This document shows positions 1 to 7,606 of a stretch of 38,489 nt of DNA, in pieces. Source of the stretch: Oscillospiraceae bacterium (GTDB lineage Bacteria; Bacillota; Clostridia; Oscillospirales; Oscillospiraceae). Below the pieces are notes generated by a model. It saw nothing but the letters and a program-made list of their open reading frames with translations. It was not told where the DNA came from and did not search any database. Each line of letters opens with the position of its first letter. Position 1 is the stretch's first letter. A program made the translations under genes and the position numbers. The stretch lies in the NCBI GenBank assembly GCA_022797115.1, contig JAAWKB010000011.1, forward strand, positions 1-38,489. The letters run 5' to 3'.

Positions 1-193
1 CCTGTCGATATTCTATTGTGCGTTCCCTATACCTTTTTGAATAGCTCATGCCATTATTCTACTCGTTACCATACCTTTTTTCAACTGTTTTTACTATATC
101 TCTCATAAAATTCAGTCATTCATGCGAAAATTGCAGCATCATCCGCCTCTCGTGTCCTGCTTTTTCCTCCACCCGGCGCTTTCCTATCTTTAG

Positions 194-435
194 CTACGGA
201 AGTAATAATACCAACTCAAGAAGTTCTTGCGTAGTCAATGAATCTAAAACAGATTCTGGGATTTGTAATAAATATAGCCGTTCTTGCTTCGTATCAAGTG
301 TATTCCATACATCATCACCGGGCAATATGGGATAGATATAGGGAGTTTCAGCAATAGAACCATCTTTAAAAGCTGACACAGAAAAAGTTGAGAGGACCAG
401 CAGCGCAACTAGAAACAGACGAATCTTTTTTTCAT
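194..435 (-). pseudogene. Frameshifted remnant of a small exported protein
   Basis: An ATG at 433-435 follows a strong Shine-Dalgarno (AGGAAAGG, minus strand, about 443-452). The ATG frame reads Met-Lys-Lys-Arg and stops after eight codons, while the shifted frame gives a clean signal peptide (KIRLFLVALLVLSTFSVSA) and a mature part with the motifs PILPGDDVW, LLQIPESVLDSLTTQEL and a final ELVLLLP before a stop. The shift lies in a run of seven A right after the ATG; one more A would restore the frame. The mature segment resembles a family of small secreted clostridial proteins of unknown function containing an IPE-x-L-x-x-(M/L)-TT-x-x-L motif (recalled, not searched). The protein also ends early, so I read it as a decayed gene, although a homopolymer sequencing error at the start cannot be excluded. 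The surrounding DNA is AT-richer than the rest of the window. Confidence 0.55.
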
Positions 436-767
436 ATGCATACCCCTTTCCTGTTATATCTATTTTCCCTGTTCTGCCGTGATCCTTCACTCTGGTCACA
501 AAATTGGTCAGTTCCCCTGGAGAAATGCTCGAAATAGAGAGAAATATCCTCCAGCTTGCTTTTGATTTTGCTAGTTCCATATTTCTGATTATATCTCTTT
601 TTCGGAAAATTTCAATTGCTGTTGCCCTGGCACCGCGCAGTCTTGAAACCTTTTTTAAGATGCGGATTCTCCGTTTACATTTTTCCGCCGGTGTGGTATC
701 CTGTTTTTATCGAGGCCCTGTGGGTATACGCGGGGAGGCGGTGCAATGAATGATGGAGGAATTACAT
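436..767. other. Intergenic stretch without a convincing gene
   Basis: Open frames exist here on both strands, but none has a good ribosome binding site or recognisable composition. It holds the ribosome binding site of the remnant to the left and the promoter and leader of the nucleotidyltransferase to the right. GC content is clearly lower than in the genes that follow. Confidence 0.5.
674..702 (+). promoter_or_regulatory. Sigma-A type promoter of the nucleotidyltransferase gene
   Basis: TTTACA (674-679), a 17-bp spacer, then TATCCT (697-702), about 65 bp upstream of the start codon. The spacing is ideal and the -35 is near consensus; the -10 is weaker. Motif match only. Confidence 0.5.
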
Positions 768-1694
768 ATGAAAAAACCTGTTTTGGTCGTCCTGGCCGCC
801 GGGCTGGGCAGCCGGTATGGCGGACTCAAGCAGATGGACCCGGTGGGCGGTTATGGGCAGAGCATCATTGACTACTCGATCTACGACGCCCGGCGGGCCG
901 GGTTTGAAACGGTTGTCTTTGTCATCAAGAAGGAGCTGGAGGAGGATTTCCGTGAAACCGTGGGCGGGCGCGTCAGCCAGGGCATGGAGGTGCGCTACGC
1001 CTTCCAGCGCATGGACGACCTGCCCAAGGGCTACCGCATCCCCTTTGGCCGGCAGAAGCCCTGGGGGACCACCCATGCGGTGCTGTCGGCAAGAGATGTC
1101 ATCGACGGCCCCTTCGCGGTCATCAATGCCGACGACTACTACGGGCCAGAGGCTTTCCGGCTGATTTTTGACTACCTCTCCAACCACCGGGACCGCCCGG
1201 ACTGTTTCCAGTATGCCATGGTGGGCTACCATCTGGGCAAAACCGTGACCGAGCATGGCAGCGTGGCCCGGGGCATCTGCCGCCTCAACGAGGACGGCCT
1301 GCTGGAGGAAGTGATTGAACACACCCATATTGAGAAGGATGGGGACGGCGGCCGCTCCACCCGCGACGGCGGGGAGAGCTGGGAGCGCCTGCCCGGGGAC
1401 ACGCTGGTGTCCATGAATTTCTGGGGGTTCCAGCAGAGCTTTCTGACAGAGGCCCAGGAGCGGTTCCCCATCTTCCTGGACCGCATCCTGGAGGAAAACC
1501 CGGACAAGGGGGAGTGCTATCTGCCCCTTGTCATCAGCGACATGCTCCACCGGGGCCGCGCCCAGGTGCGGATGCTCTCCACCACCGACAAGTGGTATGG
1601 CGTCACCTACCGGGAGGACAAACCCTCCGTAGTCCAGGCGCTGAAGGAGAAGACGGAGCAGGGGCTCTACCCGGAAAACCTCTGGGGCGTGTAG
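768..1694 (+). CDS. Sugar-nucleotide type nucleotidyltransferase
   Basis: This 308-residue cytosolic protein has the N-terminal signature of NTP transferases (LAAGLGSRYGGLKQ, residues 9-22), which binds the nucleotide triphosphate, and an acidic metal-binding patch NADDYYG at about 120-126. The fold is that of enzymes joining a sugar phosphate to NTP to make NDP-sugar, but the sugar cannot be told from sequence. I chose the ATG at 768 because GGAGGA at 755-760 lies seven bases upstream; two ATGs at 750 and 753 in the same frame overlap that Shine-Dalgarno and are less likely. It has its own promoter and is followed after 133 bp by an EFR1 gene, with no terminator visible between them. Family assignment is confident, substrate unknown. 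Confidence 0.85.
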   Translation: MKKPVLVVLAAGLGSRYGGLKQMDPVGGYGQSIIDYSIYDARRAGFETVVFVIKKELEEDFRETVGGRVSQGMEVRYAFQRMDDLPKGYRIPFGRQKPWGTTHAVLSARDVIDGPFAVINADDYYGPEAFRLIFDYLSNHRDRPDCFQYAMVGYHLGKTVTEHGSVARGICRLNEDGLLEEVIEHTHIEKDGDGGRSTRDGGESWERLPGDTLVSMNFWGFQQSFLTEAQERFPIFLDRILEENPDKGECYLPLVISDMLHRGRAQVRMLSTTDKWYGVTYREDKPSVVQALKEKTEQGLYPENLWGV

Positions 1695-1754
1695 GTTCTT
1701 TTGAAACCGGCGCAAAATAACCGTTTTTTCTGTGGAATCCCCTGCAAAAAAGAG

Positions 1755-1760
1755 TATACT
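1755..1760 (+). promoter_or_regulatory. Possible -10 element for the EFR1 gene
   Basis: TATACT lies 68 bp upstream of the EFR1 start in the 133-bp gap after the nucleotidyltransferase. No convincing -35 is present at 16-18 bp, so this is tentative. Confidence 0.3.
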
Positions 1761-1827
1761 ATGATTCTGACGGCGCGGCCGCGCACCGGCAGCCGCAGAT
1801 AATCTGATATGGAGAGAGGGCTCCCCC

Positions 1828-2595
1828 ATGATTTTTTACTTTTCCGCCACAGGCAACAGCAAATACGCCGCTGAACGCATCGCCGAAGCCACGGATGACC
1901 GCCTGATCTTCCTGCGGGACGCCATCCGGGGCCGCAGCTACCGCTACGAGGCCGGCCGCGATGAGCGCATCGGCTTTGTCGTCCCCACCTACTTTTTCGG
2001 GCTGCCCAGCATACTGAACTTTTTCCTGGAGAAGCTCCAGCTGTCCGGCTACCAGGACCAGTATATCTATCTGGTCCTCACCTGCGGCGGCAGCACCGGC
2101 AATGCAGCGGAGCAGATGGCAAAGCTGCTGAAGAAGAAGGGGATGGTCCTTTCAGCCCAGTTCGGCATCCCCATGGTGGACAACTACGTCCCTCTGGGAC
2201 GGATCGCGGACAAGGAATCCGCCGCACGGAAGCTGGACGAGGCGGAGGAATACATTGAGGAGGCGCGCCGGGCAATCCGCACGCGGGGGCTGGGCGACTA
2301 CAACCGCTGCAAGGGCAGCGCGCCGGCGGTGATGACTGCGGCGGCATATCCCCTGTATGTCCACGGCCGGTCCACCAGGCCATTTGTTGTAACGGACCAG
2401 TGCATCGGCTGCGGGCTGTGCCAGGAGATCTGCCCCTGCGGGGCCATCTCCCTCTCCGGCGGCCAGCCGGTGTGGGCAAAGCGCACCTGCGTGCAGTGCT
2501 TAGGGTGCCTGCACCGCTGCCCGGTCGAGGCCATCCACTGGAAGAAGGCGGACGAGGAGCGTGGGCGGTACTACAATCCCCGGGTGGAGCCTTAA
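1828..2595 (+). CDS. EFR1-family flavodoxin-ferredoxin fusion protein
   Basis: This is a 255-residue redox protein. The N-terminus (IFYFSATGNSKYAAERIA) is a flavodoxin-like FMN phosphate-binding loop, and the middle keeps the flavodoxin fold, with PTYFFGLP near residue 55. The C-terminal quarter carries two 4Fe-4S motifs, CIGCGLCQEICPCGAI and CVQCLGCLHRCP. This order is the EFR1 architecture common in anaerobic Firmicutes; such proteins are thought to shuttle low-potential electrons in the cytosol, but partners are generally unknown. The ATG follows GGAGAGAGGG. A strong bidirectional hairpin terminator begins 15 bp after the stop, separating it from the convergent gene. Confidence 0.88.
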   Translation: MIFYFSATGNSKYAAERIAEATDDRLIFLRDAIRGRSYRYEAGRDERIGFVVPTYFFGLPSILNFFLEKLQLSGYQDQYIYLVLTCGGSTGNAAEQMAKLLKKKGMVLSAQFGIPMVDNYVPLGRIADKESAARKLDEAEEYIEEARRAIRTRGLGDYNRCKGSAPAVMTAAAYPLYVHGRSTRPFVVTDQCIGCGLCQEICPCGAISLSGGQPVWAKRTCVQCLGCLHRCPVEAIHWKKADEERGRYYNPRVEP

Positions 2596-2609
2596 AAAAC
2601 AAGAGAAGA

Positions 2610-2641
2610 AGAGCGGGAGGACTGCCTCCCGCTCTCTTTTT
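2610..2641. terminator. Bidirectional intrinsic terminator
   Basis: An 11-bp perfect stem (AGAGCGGGAGG / CCTCCCGCTCT) with an ACTG loop is followed by CTTTTT on the plus strand. On the minus strand the stem is followed by TCTTCTCTTGTTTTTT, so it can serve both the EFR1 gene and the convergent membrane protein gene, whose stop codon overlaps its T tract. Confidence 0.85.
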
Positions 2642-4364
2642 AACGCTTCTCCAGCGTCACGCTGTTCAGGATTCCCGATTCCCCCGGGTGGTAGGTGATA
2701 GACACCTGGTCCCCGTTGCTGAGGATCACCGCCAAGGGCTGCTCCACGGCGCTGATGGAGTAATACACGTCGCTGCCAATGAGTCGGATGAAGTAGTAGC
2801 TGTTGCCGTCCAGCACGGCGGAGCGGATGTCGGCAATCGTTCCCTCCACTGTCTCCGTCCCGGACAGGTTGATATTGCCGTCCAGAATCCCATTCTGGCC
2901 GAGCATCGCCAGGTAGTTCTGCTCACACTCGGCCACGGTGTCGCCGGTGGCCACCACCTGGTACTGCTGGACGTTGACCATGGCGTACTTCTTCACCAGC
3001 TGGGAGACGTCCTTCATGGCCATGAAATAGGTGGGCTGGCCGCCCACGTTCAGCAGCAGGGGGAAGGTGGCGGTGTAGCGCAGGTGCTGGAGCTCACCCA
3101 TGGCGCTGTCCATGGCGGAATACTCCGTCGCACCGGCGCAGGAATAGAACTTGGTCTCCTTGGTGCGCAGGTTGGTGAGGATAAAGCCGATGTTGGACTG
3201 GTCGCCGCCGGCGGATGTGATGCCGGTGTAGGCGCACACGTCGTCGCCCATGGCGATATAGTTGTAGTCGTCCGTGGTGATGGTCACGTCCCGCTGGCCG
3301 AACAGGGAGTTCAGAAAGCCGTTGTGGTACATGCCGTAGTAGTCATACTGCTGGATGATGAGGTCTGCGGAGTAGAAGTTGTCCACCCAGGCGGGGACCT
3401 CCTCCAGGTATTCACACTCCCCGGTGATGGCGTTCACCAGCACCGCGCCCTCCACATCCGTCCCGCCGAAGAGGCCGATGGTCTTCACCAGGCGGGGGCA
3501 GATCCAGTAGGGCGTCCCCTCCTCATCCACCTCCATGACCGGCTGGTCAAAGAGGTAGGTGGGGTAATGGAAACGGAGGTGGCGGTAGAGGTTGCGGCCA
3601 AAGTGCTCGGCGGTGGTGTACTTGATGCCCTCGCTCAGCCGCACCAGCTCCACATTCTGCGTCACCATGTCGATGACCAGATAGGCGGGCAGGCCGTCGG
3701 AGCGGTTGGTGAACCACTTGATGATATCGCCGTACAGGAGCGTGGCGATCCGGACCGGCCGGCCCCGGTAGTTGATCTGGGTATAGTCGTCGGCTACCTC
3801 AAACTGGCTGACCATGTCGCTGAGCTCGCCCAGCTTCCGGTCCCCCAGGCGTTCGGCGGACTGCCTGTCCAGCATGGGGATCTGGTCATAGGAGATCTCG
3901 TCCACCTCGGCGGCAAAGTCGCCGGGCTCGATGGTGAGCAGCTGGGCGTAGGACTTGGCCCGGAAGATGACGCTGCCCGCCAGGCTGCCCACAACCGCAA
4001 TGACCAGCAGTATCACAGCAACCGCCACCGGGATCAGGCACTGCTTCTTCAAAAAGTGGAAATACCCCTTGGCCCCCTGGCCCTGGAAACCGCTGGTCAG
4101 CACGGCGCACCCGCAGTACACGATGCACAGCAGCAGCGCGAAGGTGTGGAATTCCGGCGATTGCAGATTGATCGGCGGCAAGTTCATGTAGAAGTAGACA
4201 AAGCCTACCGCCAGCGTCACCACCAGGTTGATCATCACCCGGGTGAAGGGGCTTTTTACCGCACGGCGGGGTTTCTTCTGCTTGGCCGGCTTTGCCTGGG
4301 AGGGTGCGCCGCTGTTAAAGCCTTCAAACTGGAAACCGCCGAAATCTGATCCTGAAAATGGCAT
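2640..4364 (-). CDS. Membrane protein of unknown function with large extracytoplasmic domain
   Basis: A 574-residue protein I cannot assign to a named family. It starts with a Gly/Ser/Phe-rich stretch, then a basic linker (KPAKQKKPRR), then three hydrophobic segments at about 45-62, 76-95 and 111-132, followed by a long soluble region of about 440 residues probably outside the membrane. That region contains aromatic-rich stretches (NFYSADLIIQQYDYYGMYHNG), and its C-terminal part (about 490-574) looks like a small OB/SH3-type beta domain (VEGTIADIRSA...YYFIRL...VYYSI). The ATG follows AAAGGAG at good spacing. A 236-bp gap separates it from clpC upstream on the same strand; I see no clear terminator or promoter there, so co-transcription with clpC is possible but unproven. 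Confidence 0.75.
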   Translation of the reverse strand: MPFSGSDFGGFQFEGFNSGAPSQAKPAKQKKPRRAVKSPFTRVMINLVVTLAVGFVYFYMNLPPINLQSPEFHTFALLLCIVYCGCAVLTSGFQGQGAKGYFHFLKKQCLIPVAVAVILLVIAVVGSLAGSVIFRAKSYAQLLTIEPGDFAAEVDEISYDQIPMLDRQSAERLGDRKLGELSDMVSQFEVADDYTQINYRGRPVRIATLLYGDIIKWFTNRSDGLPAYLVIDMVTQNVELVRLSEGIKYTTAEHFGRNLYRHLRFHYPTYLFDQPVMEVDEEGTPYWICPRLVKTIGLFGGTDVEGAVLVNAITGECEYLEEVPAWVDNFYSADLIIQQYDYYGMYHNGFLNSLFGQRDVTITTDDYNYIAMGDDVCAYTGITSAGGDQSNIGFILTNLRTKETKFYSCAGATEYSAMDSAMGELQHLRYTATFPLLLNVGGQPTYFMAMKDVSQLVKKYAMVNVQQYQVVATGDTVAECEQNYLAMLGQNGILDGNINLSGTETVEGTIADIRSAVLDGNSYYFIRLIGSDVYYSISAVEQPLAVILSNGDQVSITYHPGESGILNSVTLEKR

Positions 4365-4600
4365 ATTGGGCTCCTTTCTTCGCGCCGCTGCGGGGCGCGA
4401 GGCGCAATGTCCTGAACGGTGGCTGCGGGCTTTTCAGGTATCCCTTGCACGGGTAAGCGGCGCCCCAAGGGCCGCCGCCCAACCGGGGGCGCGGAGAGCC
4501 ATCGTTTTGAACATCGTTTGGGGGATTCCCACGGAGGGCTCCCCTTGGACGGTTTTTCTGATCCCCTTTTGTCCACATAAAAAGGGCTGCTTTTTTCATT

Positions 4601-7057
4601 TTACTCCATTTCCTTCTCAATAGCAAGCACCTTTTCCCGGGCTGTCAGGATCAGGATATCCCCGCTGTGGAAACGTCCCGCCAAAACGCCGTCCGCCACC
4701 GGGTCCTCCACCTGCCGGTGCAGCCGCCGCCGCAGGGGCCGCGCACCGCTGGCAGCGTCGAACCCCTCCCGGGCCAGCTGCTCCACAGCCGCCTCCTCCA
4801 CCCGCAGCGTCATCCCCAGGGCGGCGACCCGCCGGCCGCTCTGCTCCAGCAGCCGCCGGGCAATCTCCCGCAGGTCCTCCTCCGCCAGCTGGCGGAAAAC
4901 AATGGTCTCATCAATCCGGTTGAGCAGCTCCGGGCGGAAGGTGCGCCGCAGCTCCTCCGTCACGGACCGGCGGATGCGCTCCTGACGGCCGTCCTCGCCG
5001 TCCTCATCCCCGGCAAAGCCCAGGGGCCCCCGGCTGGTGATCTGCTGGGCCCCCACGTTGCTGGTCATCACTACCACCGTGTTTCGGAAATCCGCCCGGC
5101 GGCCCTGGCTGTCGGTGAGGCAGCCGTCCTCGAGGATTTGCAGCAAAAGGTTCCATACGTCCGGATGGGCTTTCTCAATCTCATCAAAGAGTACCACCGA
5201 ATAGGGCCGCTGGCGGACCTTCTCTGTGAGCTGGCCCCCCTCATCGTGGCCCACATAGCCCGGCGGCGAGCCCACCAGACGGCTGGCGGCGTGGCCCTCG
5301 GCGTACTCGGACATGTCCATGCGGATCATGGCGTCCTCCTGGCCGAACAGGGCCTCCGACAGCGCCCGGCACAGCTCCGTCTTGCCCACGCCCGTGGGGC
5401 CCAGCAGCAGAAAGCTCCCGATGGGCCTGCCCGGCTCCTTCAGCCCCAGCCGCCCCCGGCGGATGGCCCGGGCGATGGCCTCCACCGCCTGGTCCTGGCC
5501 TACAACCCGCTTTTTCAGCTCATCCTCCAGGCGCAGCAGGCGGATGCCCTCATCCTCGGTGATCCGCCGCACCGGGATGCCCGTCCACTCCGCCGCCACG
5601 GCGGCCACGTCGTCCCCGGTCACGGCAATCAGGTCGTCTGTGCGGCCGTTGAGCCACTTTGCCTTTTCCTCCCGCAGCTGCCGGGCAAAGTCGTCCTCCA
5701 CGTCCCGCAGGCGGGCCGCCGCCTCGAAGTCCTCCCCGGCGATGGCCTCCGCCTTCTCCCGGCGCACCGCCTCCAGGCGGTCCTCTAGGCGTTTGAGGTC
5801 CGGCGTGCGGGTCTCACACTCCATCCGCACCCGGCTGCACGCCTCGTCCATCAGGTCAATTGCCTTGTCCGGCAGGTACCGGTCCGGCAGGTATCTCCGG
5901 CTCAGCTCCACGGAGGCCCGGATGGCCTCGTCACTGATGGCCAGCTTGTGGTGGGCCTCGTACTTGTCCCGCAGGCCCAGCAGGATCTCGATGGCGACGT
6001 CCGCCGCAGGCTCCTCCACTGTCACCGGCTGAAACCGGCGCTCCAGGGCCGCGTCCTTCTCAATATACCGGCGGTACTCGTCCCGGGTCGTGGCCCCGAT
6101 GACCCGGATCTCCGCCCGGCTCAGGGCGGGCTTGAGAATGTTGGCCGCATCCACCGCCCCCTCGGCGCTGCCCGCCCCGACGATGGTGTGGAGCTCGTCA
6201 ATGAAGAGGATGACATTGCCCATGCGGCGGATCTCCGCCAGGGCGTTTTTCACCCGCTCCTCAAACTCCCCCCGGTACTTGGTCCCGGCCAGCATGGCGG
6301 ACAGGTCGATGGATAAAATGGTCTTCTCCAGCAGCTCCTCCGGCACGTCCCCGGCCACAATCCGCTGGGCAAGCCCCTCCGCCACGGCGGTTTTGCCCAC
6401 GCCGGGCTCTCCGATGAGGACAGGGTTGTTCTTGGTCCGGCGGCTGAGGATACGGATGGTCCGGGCGATCTCCCGCTCCCGGCCCACTACCGGGTCCAGG
6501 CGGCCCTCCCGGGCCAGGGCGTTGAGGCTGCGGGTGAACTGCTCCAGGGCCTTTGACCGGGGGGCCTCCTCCCGGCGGGGGGCTGCCAGCCGGGTAGGGG
6601 CCTCCCGGGGGAGGCGCTGTACCACGCTCATGCGCTCCAGCAGGGCGGTTTGCAGCTTTTTCGGGTCCGCCCCCATGGTCAGCAGCACCCGCATCGCCAT
6701 GGTGCCGCTCTCCCGCAGGATACCCAGGAGCAGGTGCTCCGTGCCCACATAGCCGCTGCCGCCCCGGCTGGACTCCCCCACGGCGTTTTCAATCACCCGC
6801 TTGGCCCGGGGCGTCAGCCCCTGGGGCGGGGCCAGGCCCGGCAGGCCCGCGCCGACAATGCGCACAATCGTATCGCGGGTCCGCTCCTGGGTGACGGCCT
6901 GCTCCGCCAGGCACCGGTGGGCCGCGCCCGCCTCCTCCCGCAGCAGGCCCAGAAGCAGGTGCTCGCTGCCCACATAGCTGTGCCCCAGCTCCTCCGCCGC
7001 CGCCTGGGCCAGCCGCAGGGCGCTCTGCGCCCGGGGTGTAAAATGGTTGTCGTACAT
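4601..7057 (-). CDS. clpC: ClpC-type AAA+ unfoldase of the Clp protease
   Basis: An 818-residue Class I Clp/Hsp100 ATPase that unfolds substrates and threads them into ClpP. Two Clp_N repeats occupy residues 1-145 (SEHLLLGLLREE and TEHLLLGILRES), D1 has Walker A GEPGVGKT at 216-223 and Walker B at about 282-288, a ClpC-type middle domain with a UVR-like motif (about 435-455) follows, and D2 has Walker A GPTGVGKT at 553-560 and Walker B at 621-626. GPLGF in D2 supplies the (I/V/L)GF tripeptide loop that docks onto ClpP. Length and order are normal for ClpC. The usual Bacillus partners ctsR, mcsA and mcsB are not adjacent, and I find no CtsR heptad repeat (GGTCAAA) upstream. The short leader holds AAGGATGGTGG before the ATG. 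Confidence 0.95.
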   Translation of the reverse strand: MYDNHFTPRAQSALRLAQAAAEELGHSYVGSEHLLLGLLREEAGAAHRCLAEQAVTQERTRDTIVRIVGAGLPGLAPPQGLTPRAKRVIENAVGESSRGGSGYVGTEHLLLGILRESGTMAMRVLLTMGADPKKLQTALLERMSVVQRLPREAPTRLAAPRREEAPRSKALEQFTRSLNALAREGRLDPVVGREREIARTIRILSRRTKNNPVLIGEPGVGKTAVAEGLAQRIVAGDVPEELLEKTILSIDLSAMLAGTKYRGEFEERVKNALAEIRRMGNVILFIDELHTIVGAGSAEGAVDAANILKPALSRAEIRVIGATTRDEYRRYIEKDAALERRFQPVTVEEPAADVAIEILLGLRDKYEAHHKLAISDEAIRASVELSRRYLPDRYLPDKAIDLMDEACSRVRMECETRTPDLKRLEDRLEAVRREKAEAIAGEDFEAAARLRDVEDDFARQLREEKAKWLNGRTDDLIAVTGDDVAAVAAEWTGIPVRRITEDEGIRLLRLEDELKKRVVGQDQAVEAIARAIRRGRLGLKEPGRPIGSFLLLGPTGVGKTELCRALSEALFGQEDAMIRMDMSEYAEGHAASRLVGSPPGYVGHDEGGQLTEKVRQRPYSVVLFDEIEKAHPDVWNLLLQILEDGCLTDSQGRRADFRNTVVVMTSNVGAQQITSRGPLGFAGDEDGEDGRQERIRRSVTEELRRTFRPELLNRIDETIVFRQLAEEDLREIARRLLEQSGRRVAALGMTLRVEEAAVEQLAREGFDAASGARPLRRRLHRQVEDPVADGVLAGRFHSGDILILTAREKVLAIEKEME

Positions 7058-7149
7058 GCTTCCACCATCCTTGTTTGTCGTTTGCCCTGTTCAGTATTCC
7101 CCCCGCAGGGGGTTTTACACATTTCTTCCCCAAGACGCAGATTTTACCC

Positions 7150-7177
7150 TTGCAATTTTGAAAGTTCATGTTACAAT
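7150..7177 (+). promoter_or_regulatory. Promoter of the ferredoxin gene
   Basis: TTGCAA (7150-7155), 16-bp spacer, TACAAT (7172-7177), followed by the Shine-Dalgarno AGGGAGG at 7194-7200. It diverges from clpC. Confidence 0.6.
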
Positions 7178-7209
7178 GGGAGTACCATTCTATAGGGAGG
7201 TCATTCACT

Positions 7210-7380
7210 ATGGCTCACAAAATTACCGACGCCTGCGTCAGCTGCGGCTCCTGCGCCGAGAACTGCCCCGTTGAGGCTATCTCCCAGGGCGATTCCCAGT
7301 ACGTGATCGACGCTGATGCCTGCGTGGACTGCGGCGCCTGCGCTGCTAACTGCCCCACCGAAGCCATTGTCGCTGAGTAA
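7210..7380 (+). CDS. 2[4Fe-4S] clostridial-type ferredoxin
   Basis: A 56-residue ferredoxin with two CxxCxxCxxxCP motifs: Cys 9, 12, 15, 19 and Cys 38, 41, 44, 48, arranged in the pseudo-twofold pattern typical of clostridial ferredoxins. It carries two low-potential electrons in the cytosol for enzymes such as pyruvate:ferredoxin oxidoreductase or hydrogenase. The ATG at 7210 has AGGGAGG nine bases upstream; an in-frame ATG at 7168 lies inside the promoter and is rejected. It has its own promoter and a downstream hairpin, so it is probably monocistronic and highly expressed. Confidence 0.95.
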   Translation: MAHKITDACVSCGSCAENCPVEAISQGDSQYVIDADACVDCGACAANCPTEAIVAE

Positions 7381-7395
7381 GCTACATATGGGCAG

Positions 7396-7430
7396 GAAGT
7401 CCCCCGCTCTCCGAGAGGGCGGGGGACTTC
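7396..7430 (+). terminator. Hairpin terminator after the ferredoxin gene
   Basis: A 12-bp perfect stem (GAAGTCCCCCGC / GCGGGGGACTTC) starts 15 bp after the ferredoxin stop. It is followed by TGTACATGTA rather than a run of T, so it is a strong RNA structure with only a weak classical U tail. Confidence 0.6.
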
Positions 7431-7606
7431 TGTACATGTATGGGGCGGCGGGCCAGGGGACGCTTTACAGGAAGAGGAAAATAACTGGCTGCTTGTTACA
7501 AAATTGTAAATCTTTTTTTCTCGCTGTGTGGTATATTGATATCTCCAGGAGTGGAGTATCCCAACAGAAAAGCTTCTTCCCCCAGGGGAGGAAGGAGGAG
7601 GTTGCC

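Noticed and set aside
2400-4349. 649-codon plus-strand frame across the EFR1 end and the membrane protein
   Set aside because: It begins inside the ferredoxin motifs of the EFR1 gene, crosses a terminator and runs antisense to a well-formed membrane protein.
7058-7150. CtsR or CIRCE operator upstream of clpC
   Set aside because: No GGTCAAA heptads and no CIRCE inverted repeat are visible; only a short C-rich/G-rich inverted repeat near 7100-7114 is present.
7316-7606. Upstream extension of the VanW frame
   Set aside because: It begins inside the ferredoxin gene, crosses its hairpin, and the strong ribosome site sits before the ATG at 7607.
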